Assembly: GCF_002261475.1 (NCBI RefSeq)
Contig: NZ_NEVN01000008.1
Coordinates: forward strand, 62,001-126,000
Length of the DNA: 64,000 nucleotides
Direction of reading: 5' to 3'
DNA from: Bordetella genomosp. 5
Lineage (GTDB): Bacteria > Pseudomonadota > Gammaproteobacteria > Burkholderiales > Burkholderiaceae_B
The translations under genes were made by a program, and so were the position numbers. Numbering within the stretch: the first letter of the stretch is position 1; each line of letters opens with the position of its first letter. A model generated the notes under the pieces. It worked only from the letters and a program-made list of their open reading frames with translations, did no database searches and was not told where the DNA came from. Shown here piece after piece: positions 16,042-24,243 of the stretch.

Positions 16042-16426
16042 CCGTACCCTCACCGTTCCGCTCTATCGCCTGGCGCACAGCCGCACCGGCGACAAGGGCA
16101 ACACCTCCAACATCAGCCTGATCGCCTGGGATAGCGCCTGCTATGCCGTCATCCGCGCCGAGGTCACCGAGGCGCGCGTGGCGCAGTGGTTCGCCAACCG
16201 CGAGCCGGCGCGTGTCACCCGCTACGACCTGCCCGGTCTGGAGGCCATGAACTTCGTGCTCGAAGGCGTGCTCGATGGCGGCGTGAACGATGCGCTCAAC
16301 CTCGATGCCCACGGCAAGAGCCTCTCTTTCCACCTGCTGGACATGCCGGTGTCCGTGCCCGCCGACCTGGCGGCACGCCTGCCCGACATTCCCGCCCTGC
16401 CCCCCGACCCGCCGGCGCCTGCCTGA
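16034..16426 (+). CDS. Small AtuA-like partner protein
   Basis: This 130-residue protein is the common partner of AtuA-type proteins; in some organisms it is fused to their C-terminus. It starts with a polar, Gly/Lys-containing motif, AHSRTGDKGNTSNISLIAW at about residues 14-32, which is the family signature, and later has YDLPGLEAMNFVLEG. It overlaps the AtuA gene by 8 bases. The separate-subunit arrangement plus the overlap suggests a two-subunit enzyme made in equal amounts. The catalytic role is unknown. Confidence 0.78.
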   Translation: MTDRTLTVPLYRLAHSRTGDKGNTSNISLIAWDSACYAVIRAEVTEARVAQWFANREPARVTRYDLPGLEAMNFVLEGVLDGGVNDALNLDAHGKSLSFHLLDMPVSVPADLAARLPDIPALPPDPPAPA

Positions 16427-16469
16427 CGGTCACATGTTCGTCCTATAACAACACCCAGGAGACATCCCC

Positions 16470-17447
16470 ATGCGCTACCCCTTGCTCGGCAAGCTCACCA
16501 CCCTGGCCCTGGCCTGCAGCGCGGGCTTTGCCGCGCCCGCCCTGGCCGCCGACACGTTCCCGACCAAGCCCGTCACGCTGGTCGTGCCCTTCGCCCCGGG
16601 CAGCGCCACCGACCAGATCGGCCGCGCCATCGCACAAGGCATCACCGAACAGACCGGCACGCCCGTCGTCATCGAAAACAAGCCGGGCGCCAGCGCCATG
16701 ATCGGCGCGCAGTATGTCTCGCGGGCCCAGCCCGACGGCTACACGGTGCTGATCACGACCAACACGACGCACGCGGCCAACGAGCACCTCTACAAGTCGC
16801 TTTCGTACGACCCCGTCAAGGACTACGCGCCCATCACCCTGCTGGGCAAGGGCGGGCAGATCATGGTCGTGAATCCGAATTCCAAGGCCACCACCGTGCA
16901 GCAATTCCTGGAGCAGGCGCGCGCCAATCCGGGCAAGCTGAGCTTCGGCAGCGGCAGCTCGAGCAGCCGCATCGCGGGCGAACTGCTGCAGCAGATGGCC
17001 GGCGTGCAACTGCTGCATGTCCCGTACAAGAGCAATCCGCTGGCGGTCACCGATCTGCTGGGCGGCCAGATCGACATGATGATCACCGACACCGCGACCG
17101 GCCTGCCGCAGGTCAAGAGCGGCAAGCTGCGCGCGCTCGGCGTCACCGGCACCAAGCGCAGCCCGCTGGCGCCCGACGTGCCCACCATCGCCGAAGCCGG
17201 CGTGCCGGGCTACGAGATGGGCTACTGGTTCGCCGCCTATGCGCCGGCCGGCACGCCGGCGCCGGTGGTCAAGCGCCTGCACGAGCTCATGGTCAAGGCC
17301 ACCGAGAGCAACGCGGCCAAGCAGTTCTACGCGTCGACCGGTACCGACGTGGCCACGTCAACCCCCGAAGAGCTCGCCAAGTTCCAGAAAGAGGAATCGG
17401 GCAAGTGGGGCGGCATCATCAAGAAGGCCGGCATCCAGCCCGAGTAA
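16470..17447 (+). CDS. Bug family tripartite tricarboxylate transporter substrate-binding protein
   Basis: Bug proteins are periplasmic receptors, hugely expanded in Bordetella and relatives, that bind carboxylated solutes. The 325-residue protein has a signal peptide (residues 1-26, LALACSAGFAAPALA, cut before ADTFP), then the characteristic PVTLVVPFAPGSATDQIGR ligand loop and the second loop around PDGYT and DPVKDYAP. No TctA or TctB membrane component is encoded nearby, so it is an orphan receptor that must borrow a transporter or serve in sensing. Its place after the AtuA pair suggests that its ligand is their substrate or inducer. Confidence 0.9.
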   Translation: MRYPLLGKLTTLALACSAGFAAPALAADTFPTKPVTLVVPFAPGSATDQIGRAIAQGITEQTGTPVVIENKPGASAMIGAQYVSRAQPDGYTVLITTNTTHAANEHLYKSLSYDPVKDYAPITLLGKGGQIMVVNPNSKATTVQQFLEQARANPGKLSFGSGSSSSRIAGELLQQMAGVQLLHVPYKSNPLAVTDLLGGQIDMMITDTATGLPQVKSGKLRALGVTGTKRSPLAPDVPTIAEAGVPGYEMGYWFAAYAPAGTPAPVVKRLHELMVKATESNAAKQFYASTGTDVATSTPEELAKFQKEESGKWGGIIKKAGIQPE

Positions 17448-17455
17448 ATCCTGGT

Positions 17456-17547
17456 CTGCCGCGGCGGCTCGCCGCGGCAGCCGGGCCGCGCCCGCGCGGG
17501 CGCCGCCAGACGTAAAAAAAGCGACCTGTCTGCACAGGTCGCTTTTT
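17456..17547. terminator. Hairpins and bidirectional terminator between Bug gene and fpr
   Basis: A perfect 10-bp stem CTGCCGCGGC/GCCGCGGCAG lies at 17456-17480. It is followed by the true terminator at 17514-17547: GCGACCTGT and ACAGGTCGC around CTGC, with a run of A before and T after. The latter can stop transcription from both sides and suits the two converging genes. Confidence 0.9.
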
Positions 17548-17566
17548 TCGTGGCGCGGCCGGTCGA

Positions 17567-18343
17567 TTACTTCTCGACGAAGGCGCGCTCGAACACGTAG
17601 TCGCCGGGCTCGCCCACGCCGGGCGAGACCTCGAAACCCCGCTTGTCGAGCATGTCGCGGATGTCGGCCAGCATGTGCGGGCTGCCGCAGATCATGGCGC
17701 GGTCGACCGCGGGGTCGAGCGGCGGCAGGCCGATGTCTTCGAACAGCTTGCCGTTTTCGACCAGATCCGTGATGCGGCCCTGGTTACGGAACGGCTCGCG
17801 CGTGACGGTGGGGTAGTAGATCAGCTTCTCGCGCACGACGTCGCCGAAGAATTCGTTCTGCGGCAGCTCGCGTTCGATGAAGTCGGCATAGGCCAGCTCG
17901 CTCACCCAGCGCACGCCGTGCAGCAGCACGACCTTCTCGTAGCGATCGTAGATCTCGGGATCCTTGATGATGCTCATGAAGGGCGCGAGGCCGGTGCCGG
18001 TGCCGAAGAGGTACAGGTTCTTGCCGGGGCGCAGATCGTCGGCCACCAGGGTGCCGACGGGCTTGCGGCTCACCAGGATCGTGTCGCCCTCTTTCAGATG
18101 CTGCAGGCGCGAGGTCAGCGGGCCGTCCTGGACCTTGATGCTGAAGAATTCGAGGTTCTCTTCGTAGTTGGCGCTGGCGATGCTGTAGGCGCGCATCAGC
18201 GGCTTGCCTTCGACTTCCAGGCCGATCATCACGAAATGACCATTGTGAAAGCGCAGCGCGGCGTCGCGCGTGCAGGTGAAGGAGAAGAGAGTGTCGTTCC
18301 AGTGGCGCACGCTGAGCACGCGCTCGGTGTTGAAAGCTGCCAT
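17567..18343 (-). CDS. fpr: Ferredoxin-NADP reductase
   Basis: Transfers electrons between NADPH and ferredoxin or flavodoxin, in proteobacteria often induced by oxidative stress. The 258-residue protein shows the FAD-binding RAYSIAS motif near residue 52, the NADP-binding GTGTGLAPF near 115, and a C-terminal VFERAFVEK ending as in bacterial (subclass I) Fpr, where the terminal residues stack on FAD. Length equals the family norm (257-258). The ATG at 18343 gives the usual MAAFNTERV start; a GTG eight codons upstream is possible. It converges with the Bug gene and is divergent from the iron transporter genes. Confidence 0.93.
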   Translation of the reverse strand: MAAFNTERVLSVRHWNDTLFSFTCTRDAALRFHNGHFVMIGLEVEGKPLMRAYSIASANYEENLEFFSIKVQDGPLTSRLQHLKEGDTILVSRKPVGTLVADDLRPGKNLYLFGTGTGLAPFMSIIKDPEIYDRYEKVVLLHGVRWVSELAYADFIERELPQNEFFGDVVREKLIYYPTVTREPFRNQGRITDLVENGKLFEDIGLPPLDPAVDRAMICGSPHMLADIRDMLDKRGFEVSPGVGEPGDYVFERAFVEK

Positions 18344-18601
18344 GTCGTATTCGAGGGGTTGCGGCACGAGGCCGGAGGGGCGATGGCGGGGCCGTGAAGG
18401 CTGGCCCGCAGGCCCTAGGGTTATCCCGATTCTACTCGATCTATCTAAGAATTGCTCTCATTAATCAGTAATACCCTTATAGCGTTTGCGCTGGGTCAAA
18501 CCCCGGAATCAGGTCCGAAAGTTGGAACGCAAAAGCGCCGCAAGCCCCGCCCCGCAAGCCTCTCCGACGGCTGAGAATCGTGGGCCTCAGCTGTCAGGAA
18601 G

Positions 18602-18631
18602 TTGAATGAAATCAGCGTTTTCTGGTATTGT
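18602..18631 (+). promoter_or_regulatory. Candidate sigma-70 promoter of the iron transport operon
   Basis: TTGAAT at 18602-18607 and TATTGT at 18626-18631 are separated by 18 bases. They lie about 70 bases before the fbpA start and just upstream of the Fur-like box, the usual geometry for an iron-repressed promoter. Confidence 0.5.
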
Positions 18632-18638
18632 CCGGCTC

Positions 18639-18657
18639 TCAGTTGATAATCATTTAC
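18639..18657 (+). promoter_or_regulatory. Candidate Fur box before fbpA
   Basis: The sequence TTGATAATCATTTAC at 18643-18657 fits the Fur consensus. Over the full 19-base box (18639-18657) I count 12 matches, the right half being 7 of 9. It covers the expected transcription start region of the ferric iron transporter operon, so iron-dependent repression by Fur is expected. Confidence 0.6.
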
Positions 18658-18697
18658 GTTAGCGCAGACCGCGCTGGCGAGTACAGGAGAGACTCTC

Positions 18698-19756
18698 ATG
18701 TCGACCAAGCGATCCTCGTCCCTTTCGCTGCGTCCCTTGATGGCAGCATTGGCCCTCGCCGGCGCCACCGTCGGTATCGCGCAGACGGCCCACGCGGCCG
18801 AGGAAGTGAGCCTCTACACCACCCGCGAACCCAAGCTGATCCAGCCGCTGCTCGACGCCTTCACGAAAGACACCGGCATCAAGGTCAACACCGTGTTCGT
18901 CAAGGACGGCCTGCTCGAGCGCGTCAAGGCCGAAGGCGCCAAGTCGCCCGCCGACGTGCTCATGACCGTGGACATCGGCAACCTGGTCGACCTGGTCGAC
19001 GGCGGCGTGACCCAGTCGATCAAGTCGGACACGCTCAACTCGGTGATTCCCGCCAACCTGCGCGGCGCCGATGGCAAGTGGTACGCCCTGTCGCTGCGCG
19101 ACCGCGTGCTCTACGTCGAAAAAGACCTGAAGCTCGAGAAGTTCAACTACGAAGATCTGGCCGATCCCAAGTGGAAGGGCAAGGTCTGCATCCGCTCGGG
19201 CCAGCACCCCTACAACACCGCCATGATCGCCGCGATGATCGCGCACGACGGCGCCGAGGCCACCGAGAAGTGGCTGCGCGGCGTGAAGGCCAACCTGGCC
19301 CGCAAGGCCGCCGGTGGCGACCGTGACGTCGCCCGCGACATCCTCGGCGGCATCTGCGACATCGGCCTGGCCAATGCCTATTACGTGGGCCACATGAAAA
19401 ACGCCGAGCCCGGCACCGACGCGCGCAAGTGGGGCGACGCCATCAAGGTCATCCGCCCGACCTTCGCCAACGACAAGAGCCAGGGCACGCACGTCAACGT
19501 GAGCGGCGCCGCCGTGGCTGCCCACGCCCCGCACAAGGCCAATGCCGTCAAGCTGCTCGAATACCTCGTGTCCGAGCCCGCCCAGACGCTGTACGCCCAG
19601 GCCAACTACGAGTATCCCGTGCGTCAGGGCGTGAAGCTCGACGCCGTGGTACAGAGCTTCGGTCCGCTGAAGGTCGACCAACTGCCGGTCGCCGAGATCG
19701 CCAAGCATCGCAAGCAGGCCAGCGAGCTGGTCGACAAGGTGGGATTCGACAACTGA
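18698..19756 (+). CDS. fbpA: Ferric iron ABC transporter periplasmic binding protein
   Basis: Binds Fe(III) in the periplasm and delivers it to the FbpB permease. The 352-residue precursor has a signal peptide ending AHA at residues 31-33. The mature part starts AEEVSLYTTREP, whose Tyr-Thr-Thr-Arg segment, together with the paired tyrosines in LANAYYVGH, matches the Tyr-rich iron site of the FutA/IdiA group rather than the classical Neisseria FbpA. ACAGGAGAG precedes the ATG. The operon is fbpA, a 97-base gap with two hairpins, then fbpB and fbpC. Regulation by iron is likely from the Fur-like box upstream. Confidence 0.9.
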   Translation: MSTKRSSSLSLRPLMAALALAGATVGIAQTAHAAEEVSLYTTREPKLIQPLLDAFTKDTGIKVNTVFVKDGLLERVKAEGAKSPADVLMTVDIGNLVDLVDGGVTQSIKSDTLNSVIPANLRGADGKWYALSLRDRVLYVEKDLKLEKFNYEDLADPKWKGKVCIRSGQHPYNTAMIAAMIAHDGAEATEKWLRGVKANLARKAAGGDRDVARDILGGICDIGLANAYYVGHMKNAEPGTDARKWGDAIKVIRPTFANDKSQGTHVNVSGAAVAAHAPHKANAVKLLEYLVSEPAQTLYAQANYEYPVRQGVKLDAVVQSFGPLKVDQLPVAEIAKHRKQASELVDKVGFDN

Positions 19757-19762
19757 TGCCCG

Positions 19763-19830
19763 TGACGCGTCCCGCCTGCGCGGGGCGCGTCATGCAGTGC
19801 AGATCGGCAAAGCGGCCTCGTGCCGCTTTT
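19763..19830 (+). terminator. Two tandem hairpins between fbpA and fbpB, probable attenuator
   Basis: First stem: TGACGCGTCCCGC (19763-19775) pairs with GCGGGGCGCGTCA (19780-19792), 13 pairs with one G-U. Second stem: AAAGCGGC (19809-19816) pairs with GCCGCTTT (19822-19829) and runs into TTTT, a standard intrinsic terminator. They probably stop or stabilise a large share of messages after fbpA so that the binding protein exceeds the permease. Confidence 0.7.
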
Positions 19831-19853
19831 GTGCTTTCCCTACCTGAAGAAGC

Positions 19854-21539
19854 ATGCATATCGAATCGACCGCGAGGGTGCCCGCCCCCGTCCGCTGGTG
19901 GCCGCGCCGTTCAGAACGTGGCGCGGGCTGGCTCATCGGCGCCCTGCTGATCGCGCTGGCCGTCGCCGCCCCCATCGCCGCCCTCGTCTGGTGGGCCGCT
20001 GACGCCGACCTCGCCCACTGGCAGCACCTGGCGCAGTACGTCCTGCCGCAGGCGCTCGCCAACACCGCGATGCTGCTGGCCGGCGTGGGCGTGCTGGTCA
20101 CGCTGCTGGGCACCGGCGCCGCCTGGCTGGTCACCGCTTACGAATTCCCGACCCGGCGGATGCTGACCTGGGCGCTGCTGCTGCCGCTGGCCGTACCGAC
20201 CTACATCATCGCGTTCGCCTACCTCGATCTGCTGCATCCGATCGGCCCGATCCAGGGCGCGATCCGCACTCTGCTGGGCTACGACAGCCCGCGCCAGTTC
20301 CGCCTGCCCGACCTGCGCTCGATCTGGGGCGCGATCTTCGTGCTGGGCTTCGTGCTCTACCCCTACGTCTACCTGAGCACGCGCGTGATGTTCATGACGC
20401 AGGCCGCCAGCCTGCTCGAGGCCGCGCGCTCGCTGGGCGCCGGCCGCGTCGGCGTCTTCGTGCGGGTGGCGCTGCCGCTCGCCCGCCCCGCCATCGCCGT
20501 GGGCGTGAGCCTGGCGCTGCTCGAAACGCTCAACGACATCGGTGCCTCCGAATTCCTCGGCGTGCAGACGCTCACCGTGTCGGTCTACACCACCTGGGTC
20601 ACGCGCTCCGACCTGGCGGGCGCGGCCCAGATCGCGCTCACCATGCTGCTGTTCGTGGTCGCGCTGATCCTGCTCGAACGCCAGGGCCGCAAGCGCCAGC
20701 GCTATGCCAACACCCAGCGCATGCGGCCGATGCAGCCGCGCAGTCTGCGCGGCGTGCATGCCGTGCTCGCCATCGTGCTGGGCTGGATCCCGGTGTTGCT
20801 GGGCTTCGTGGCGCCCGCGGCCTATCTGGTCTGGGAAACCTACAAGCGCTTGCATCTGGTGGGCGGGGTCTCGGGGCAGTTGCTCACCGGCCTGCAGAAC
20901 ACGCTCATCATCGCCACGGCCGCCACGGTCATCACGCTCGTCTGCGGCCTGATCGTGGCCTGGGCCGGCCGCACGCTGCGCGAAAGCGCCCGCTTCAACC
21001 CGGGCCGCATGTGCGCCCGCGTGGCGAGCCTGGGCTACGCCGTGCCGGGCACCGTGCTCGCCATCGGCCTGCTCACGCCGTTCACCTGGATCGACCGCGC
21101 CGCGGGCGGCCTGTTCGGCTTCGAAGGCATGCTGCTGATGGGCAGCATGGGCGCGCTGGTCTGCGCCTATACCATCCGCTTTCTCGCGATCTCCACCGGC
21201 GGCATCGAGGCCGGCCTGGCGCGCATTCCGGCCTCGCTCGAACAGGCGTCGCGGCTGCTGGGCGAAACGCCCGCCGGCACGCTGCGCCGCGTGCACCTGC
21301 CGCTGTTGCGCCCGGCCCTGGCCGCGGCCGCCCTGCTGGTGTTCGTGGACACCATGAAAGAGCTGCCCGCCACCCTGCTGTTGCGGCCGATGAATTTCGA
21401 CACGCTGGCCACCTGGCTGTACGCCGAAGCCGCGCGCGGCACCTACGAAGAAGGCGCGGTCGCGGCCCTGGCCATCGTGCTGGCCGGACTCCTGCCCGTG
21501 ATCCTGCTGGCGCGCACGAACCTGAAGATGGGACATTGA
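19854..21539 (+). CDS. fbpB: Ferric iron ABC transporter permease, fused two-domain type
   Basis: Forms the inner-membrane channel for iron delivered by FbpA. The 561-residue protein holds two copies of the binding-protein-dependent permease domain, each with about six membrane segments, split by a basic linker at about residues 275-295 (RQGRKRQRYANTQR). The EAA-like loops are ASLLEAARSLGAG near residue 180 and IPASLEQASRLLGETP near 460, where the ATPase docks. The length is typical of FbpB (about 500-560). It ends one base before the fbpC ATG, so the two are tightly coupled. Confidence 0.92.
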   Translation: MHIESTARVPAPVRWWPRRSERGAGWLIGALLIALAVAAPIAALVWWAADADLAHWQHLAQYVLPQALANTAMLLAGVGVLVTLLGTGAAWLVTAYEFPTRRMLTWALLLPLAVPTYIIAFAYLDLLHPIGPIQGAIRTLLGYDSPRQFRLPDLRSIWGAIFVLGFVLYPYVYLSTRVMFMTQAASLLEAARSLGAGRVGVFVRVALPLARPAIAVGVSLALLETLNDIGASEFLGVQTLTVSVYTTWVTRSDLAGAAQIALTMLLFVVALILLERQGRKRQRYANTQRMRPMQPRSLRGVHAVLAIVLGWIPVLLGFVAPAAYLVWETYKRLHLVGGVSGQLLTGLQNTLIIATAATVITLVCGLIVAWAGRTLRESARFNPGRMCARVASLGYAVPGTVLAIGLLTPFTWIDRAAGGLFGFEGMLLMGSMGALVCAYTIRFLAISTGGIEAGLARIPASLEQASRLLGETPAGTLRRVHLPLLRPALAAAALLVFVDTMKELPATLLLRPMNFDTLATWLYAEAARGTYEEGAVAALAIVLAGLLPVILLARTNLKMGH

Positions 21540-21540
21540 G

Positions 21541-22320
21541 ATGTCGTCCGACCTGCTACAAATTTCGAACATCGCGCTGGGCTACGACACGCCCGCCGGC
21601 CTGAAGACCATCGTGAGCGATCTGAGCCTGGGCTTGCCCGCCGGCCACATCGGCTGCCTGCTGGGCGAATCCGGCTGCGGCAAGACCACCGTGCTGCGCA
21701 GCATCGCCGGTTTCGAGCCGGTGCGCGCCGGCCACATCGCGCTGGCCGGACGCGTGCTGTCCTCGCCCACCGAGCAGGTGGCGCCCGAACGCCGCAACGT
21801 CGGCATGATGTTCCAGGACTACGCGCTGTTCCCGCATCTCACGGTGAGCGAGAACGTGGCCTTCGGCCTGCGCAAGCTGGAGCGCACCGCGCGGTCCGAG
21901 CGCGTCACCGAGATGCTCGAGCTCGTGGGCCTGGGGCATGTGGCGGGCAGCTATCCGCACGAGATCTCCGGCGGCCAGCAGCAGCGGGTGGCCCTGGCGC
22001 GCGCGCTGGCGCCCTCGCCCGAGCTGCTGCTGCTCGACGAGCCCTTCTCCAATCTCGACGTGGACACGCGCGAACGCCTCGCCTTCGAGGTGCGCGACAT
22101 CCTCAAGAAGACCGGCCACACCGCCATTCTGGTCACGCACAACCAGGCCGAGGCCTTCGCCATCGCCGATCGGATCGGCATCATGGCCAAGGGCGAGATC
22201 GCGCAGTGGGACACGCCCTACAACCTGCGCCATCTGCCGGCCAGCGACTTCGTGCGCGACTTCATCCGCCGCGAAGCCCTCGCAGAACAGCGCGAACAGG
22301 CCTACGCGCGGGGCCGCTGA
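21541..22320 (+). CDS. fbpC: Ferric iron ABC transporter ATP-binding protein
   Basis: Powers iron import through FbpB. The 259-residue protein carries Walker A GESGCGKTT (about 37-45), the signature SGGQQQRVALARAL (about 142-155), Walker B LLLLDEPFSNLD and the switch His in VTHNQ. At 259 residues it is about 90 shorter than the classical FbpC of Neisseria (about 350), lacking the C-terminal regulatory domain. It ends 10 bases before the converging pirin gene with no hairpin between, so transcripts from the two sides may run into each other. Confidence 0.92.
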   Translation: MSSDLLQISNIALGYDTPAGLKTIVSDLSLGLPAGHIGCLLGESGCGKTTVLRSIAGFEPVRAGHIALAGRVLSSPTEQVAPERRNVGMMFQDYALFPHLTVSENVAFGLRKLERTARSERVTEMLELVGLGHVAGSYPHEISGGQQQRVALARALAPSPELLLLDEPFSNLDVDTRERLAFEVRDILKKTGHTAILVTHNQAEAFAIADRIGIMAKGEIAQWDTPYNLRHLPASDFVRDFIRREALAEQREQAYARGR

Positions 22321-22330
22321 GGCAGATCGT

Positions 22331-23239
22331 TCAGACGCGCGGCGGCGGCAGCGGAATGAACTCGCTCTCGTCGCCCGGCACGACCTGATTGAAGCGGTCG
22401 CGCGACCAGTCGTCCTTGGCCTGCTCGATGCGGTCCTTGCTGCTCGACACGAAGTTCCACCAGATAAAGCGCGGGCCATCGAGCGGCTCGCCGCCCAACA
22501 CCGCGAAGCGCGCTTCGGTGAGCGCCTTCACGGTTACCGGACAGCCGGGCTTGAACACCACCAGACGGCCCGGTTCGAACACCAGTCCATCGACCTCGAT
22601 CGTGCCCTGCACCAGATAGGCGGCGCGCTCCTCGTACTCCGCGTCGAGCTGCACCTGCGAACCGGCGCGCATCTGCACGTCGCCGTAGAACAGCGGCGAC
22701 AGGGTCTTGACCGACGAGGTCTTGCCGAACAGCGTACCGGCCACCACCTGCGTGCGCACGCCCTCGCCTTCGACGATAGGTTGCGCGTCCAGGCCGTAGT
22801 GCGTGAAACCCGGATCGGTCTCTTCGTGCTGGCGCGGCAGGGCCACCCAGGTCTGCAGGCCGTAGAGCCGCTGCGGACCCTTGCGCGCTTCTTCCGAGGA
22901 ACGCTCGGAGTGGACGATGCCGCGGCCGGCGGTCATCCAGTTCACTTCTCCCGGCGAGATCAGCTGCGTGTGGCCCGCGCTGTCGCGGTGCATGATGCCG
23001 CCCTCGTACAGGTAGGTCACGGTCTCGAGGCCGATGTGGGGGTGCGGCCGCACGTCCATCCCGGTGTTCGCGGGGAACAGGGCCGGGCCCATTTCATCGA
23101 GAAAAACGAACGCACCGACCGAGCGGCGCTGGGCCGACGGCAATGCACGCTTCACCTCGAAATCGCCCAGGTCGCTGGTGCGGGGCACGACGACCGTATC
23201 GACGGCGCTGGAGGGTTCGGAATGGGACAGATCGGACAT
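22331..23239 (-). CDS. Pirin family protein, long form
   Basis: Pirins are bicupin proteins with a metal in the N-terminal cupin; bacterial members include quercetin 2,3-dioxygenases and regulators of metabolic enzymes. The 302-residue sequence carries the metal-ligand motifs RPHPHIGLETVTYL and GRGIVHSERS, so the His-His-His-Glu set is present. The ATG at 23239 is preferred over an upstream one because it gives the usual start. It is followed, upstream on the same strand, by a second shorter pirin, and the pair is divergent from a LysR regulator. A role in detoxifying quinone- or flavonoid-like compounds is only a guess. Confidence 0.85.
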   Translation of the reverse strand: MSDLSHSEPSSAVDTVVVPRTSDLGDFEVKRALPSAQRRSVGAFVFLDEMGPALFPANTGMDVRPHPHIGLETVTYLYEGGIMHRDSAGHTQLISPGEVNWMTAGRGIVHSERSSEEARKGPQRLYGLQTWVALPRQHEETDPGFTHYGLDAQPIVEGEGVRTQVVAGTLFGKTSSVKTLSPLFYGDVQMRAGSQVQLDAEYEERAAYLVQGTIEVDGLVFEPGRLVVFKPGCPVTVKALTEARFAVLGGEPLDGPRFIWWNFVSSSKDRIEQAKDDWSRDRFNQVVPGDESEFIPLPPPRV

Positions 23240-23361
23240 GAGACACCTGAGTCGGAGGTAGGAAGAGTTGGGCAAGGCGCCCGGACAGGCAAGAGCGAAG
23301 GCGGCGCGGGACTCGGCGCGGCGCGCCCGGCTCGAGGCCGGGGCGCGCCACGCATCCCACT

Positions 23362-24060
23362 TTACGGCAAGTCGAACACCAGCACTTCGGCGGCATCGCC
23401 GTGTTCGATGCGCACACTGGCTTCGCCATCGAGCGCCACGGCGTCGCCGGCTTGCAGCACCTGACCATTGACGGTCACGTTACCGCGGGCCAGATGCACC
23501 CAGGCCTTGCGGCCCGCCGCCAGCGGCAGCTCGGCGGTTTCGGCGCCATCGAACAGGCCGGCGTACAGACGCGCGTCCTGGTGAATGCGCATCGAGCCGT
23601 CGGCGCCGTCCGGCGAAATCACCTGCACCAGCTTGCCGCGCTTGTCCTCGGCGGAGTACGACTTTTGATCGTACTCGGGCTCGATGCCGGTCACGTCGGG
23701 CTGAATCCAGATCTGCAGCATGTGCGTACCGGCGTCGGGCTGCGGGTTGAACTCCGAATGCAGCACGCCGCGGCCGGCGCTCATGCGTTGCACATCGCCC
23801 GGGCGCACCGTCGAGCCGGTGCCCATGCTGTCCTTGTGCGCCACCGCGCCGTCCAGCACGTAGGTGATGATTTCCATGTCGCGATGGCCGTGCGTGCCGA
23901 AGCCGCGGCCGGCCGCGATGCGGTCGTCGTTGATCACGCGCAGCGGGCCAAAACCCATGTGCTCGGGATCGTAGTAGTTGGCGAACGAAAACGTGTGCCA
24001 AGAATCCAGCCAGCCATGGTTGGCGTGTCCTCGATCGGCGGCGGGGCGAAGGGTGATCAT
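23362..24060 (-). CDS. Pirin family protein, YhhW-type
   Basis: The 232-residue protein is close in length and sequence to E. coli YhhW, a bicupin quercetinase-like protein. It shows the opening MITLRPAADRGHANHGWLDS, the ligands THGHRDMEIITYVLDG and GRGVLHSEFN, and the characteristic NYYDPEHMGFGPLRVIND. A strong AGGAG sits before the ATG at 24060. It is the first gene of a two-pirin unit, 122 bases before the second. It is transcribed away from the LysR gene across a region with a perfect 12-bp-arm palindrome, so it is very likely that regulator's target. Confidence 0.92.
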   Translation of the reverse strand: MITLRPAADRGHANHGWLDSWHTFSFANYYDPEHMGFGPLRVINDDRIAAGRGFGTHGHRDMEIITYVLDGAVAHKDSMGTGSTVRPGDVQRMSAGRGVLHSEFNPQPDAGTHMLQIWIQPDVTGIEPEYDQKSYSAEDKRGKLVQVISPDGADGSMRIHQDARLYAGLFDGAETAELPLAAGRKAWVHLARGNVTVNGQVLQAGDAVALDGEASVRIEHGDAAEVLVFDLP

Positions 24061-24201
24061 GGTGTACTCCTGGTTTCGATTTGATGAACGATCTGTTGTC
24101 GGATGCCAGTCCGGCCTATTCCGTCTGGCGCTCCGGTGTCGTTCACCGGATGAATCACATTCTGCGCGCCGGGCCCGGCATTGAGGTGGCGTGGATTTGA
24201 T

Positions 24202-24230
24202 GAGATCATTCAAATTAATTGAATGATCTC
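24202..24230. promoter_or_regulatory. Perfect 12-bp-arm palindrome, operator candidate for the LysR/pirin pair
   Basis: GAGATCATTCAA (24202-24213), five bases ATTAA, then the exact complement TTGAATGATCTC (24219-24230). It is AT-rich in GC-rich surroundings. One possible ATG of the LysR gene (24223) lies inside the right arm, which favours the later ATG at 24244 as the start and this palindrome as the regulator's own operator. Confidence 0.75.
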
Positions 24231-24243
24231 CCGCCGCCCCTCG

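Larger units (their letters stand above)
18344..18697. other. Divergent control region between fpr and the iron transport operon
   Basis: No gene is seen in these 354 bases. The part near fpr (18420-18480) is AT-rich and should hold its promoter. The part near fbpA holds a sigma-70-like promoter and a Fur-like box, listed separately. The middle (18530-18600) is GC-rich without clear structure. Confidence 0.6.
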
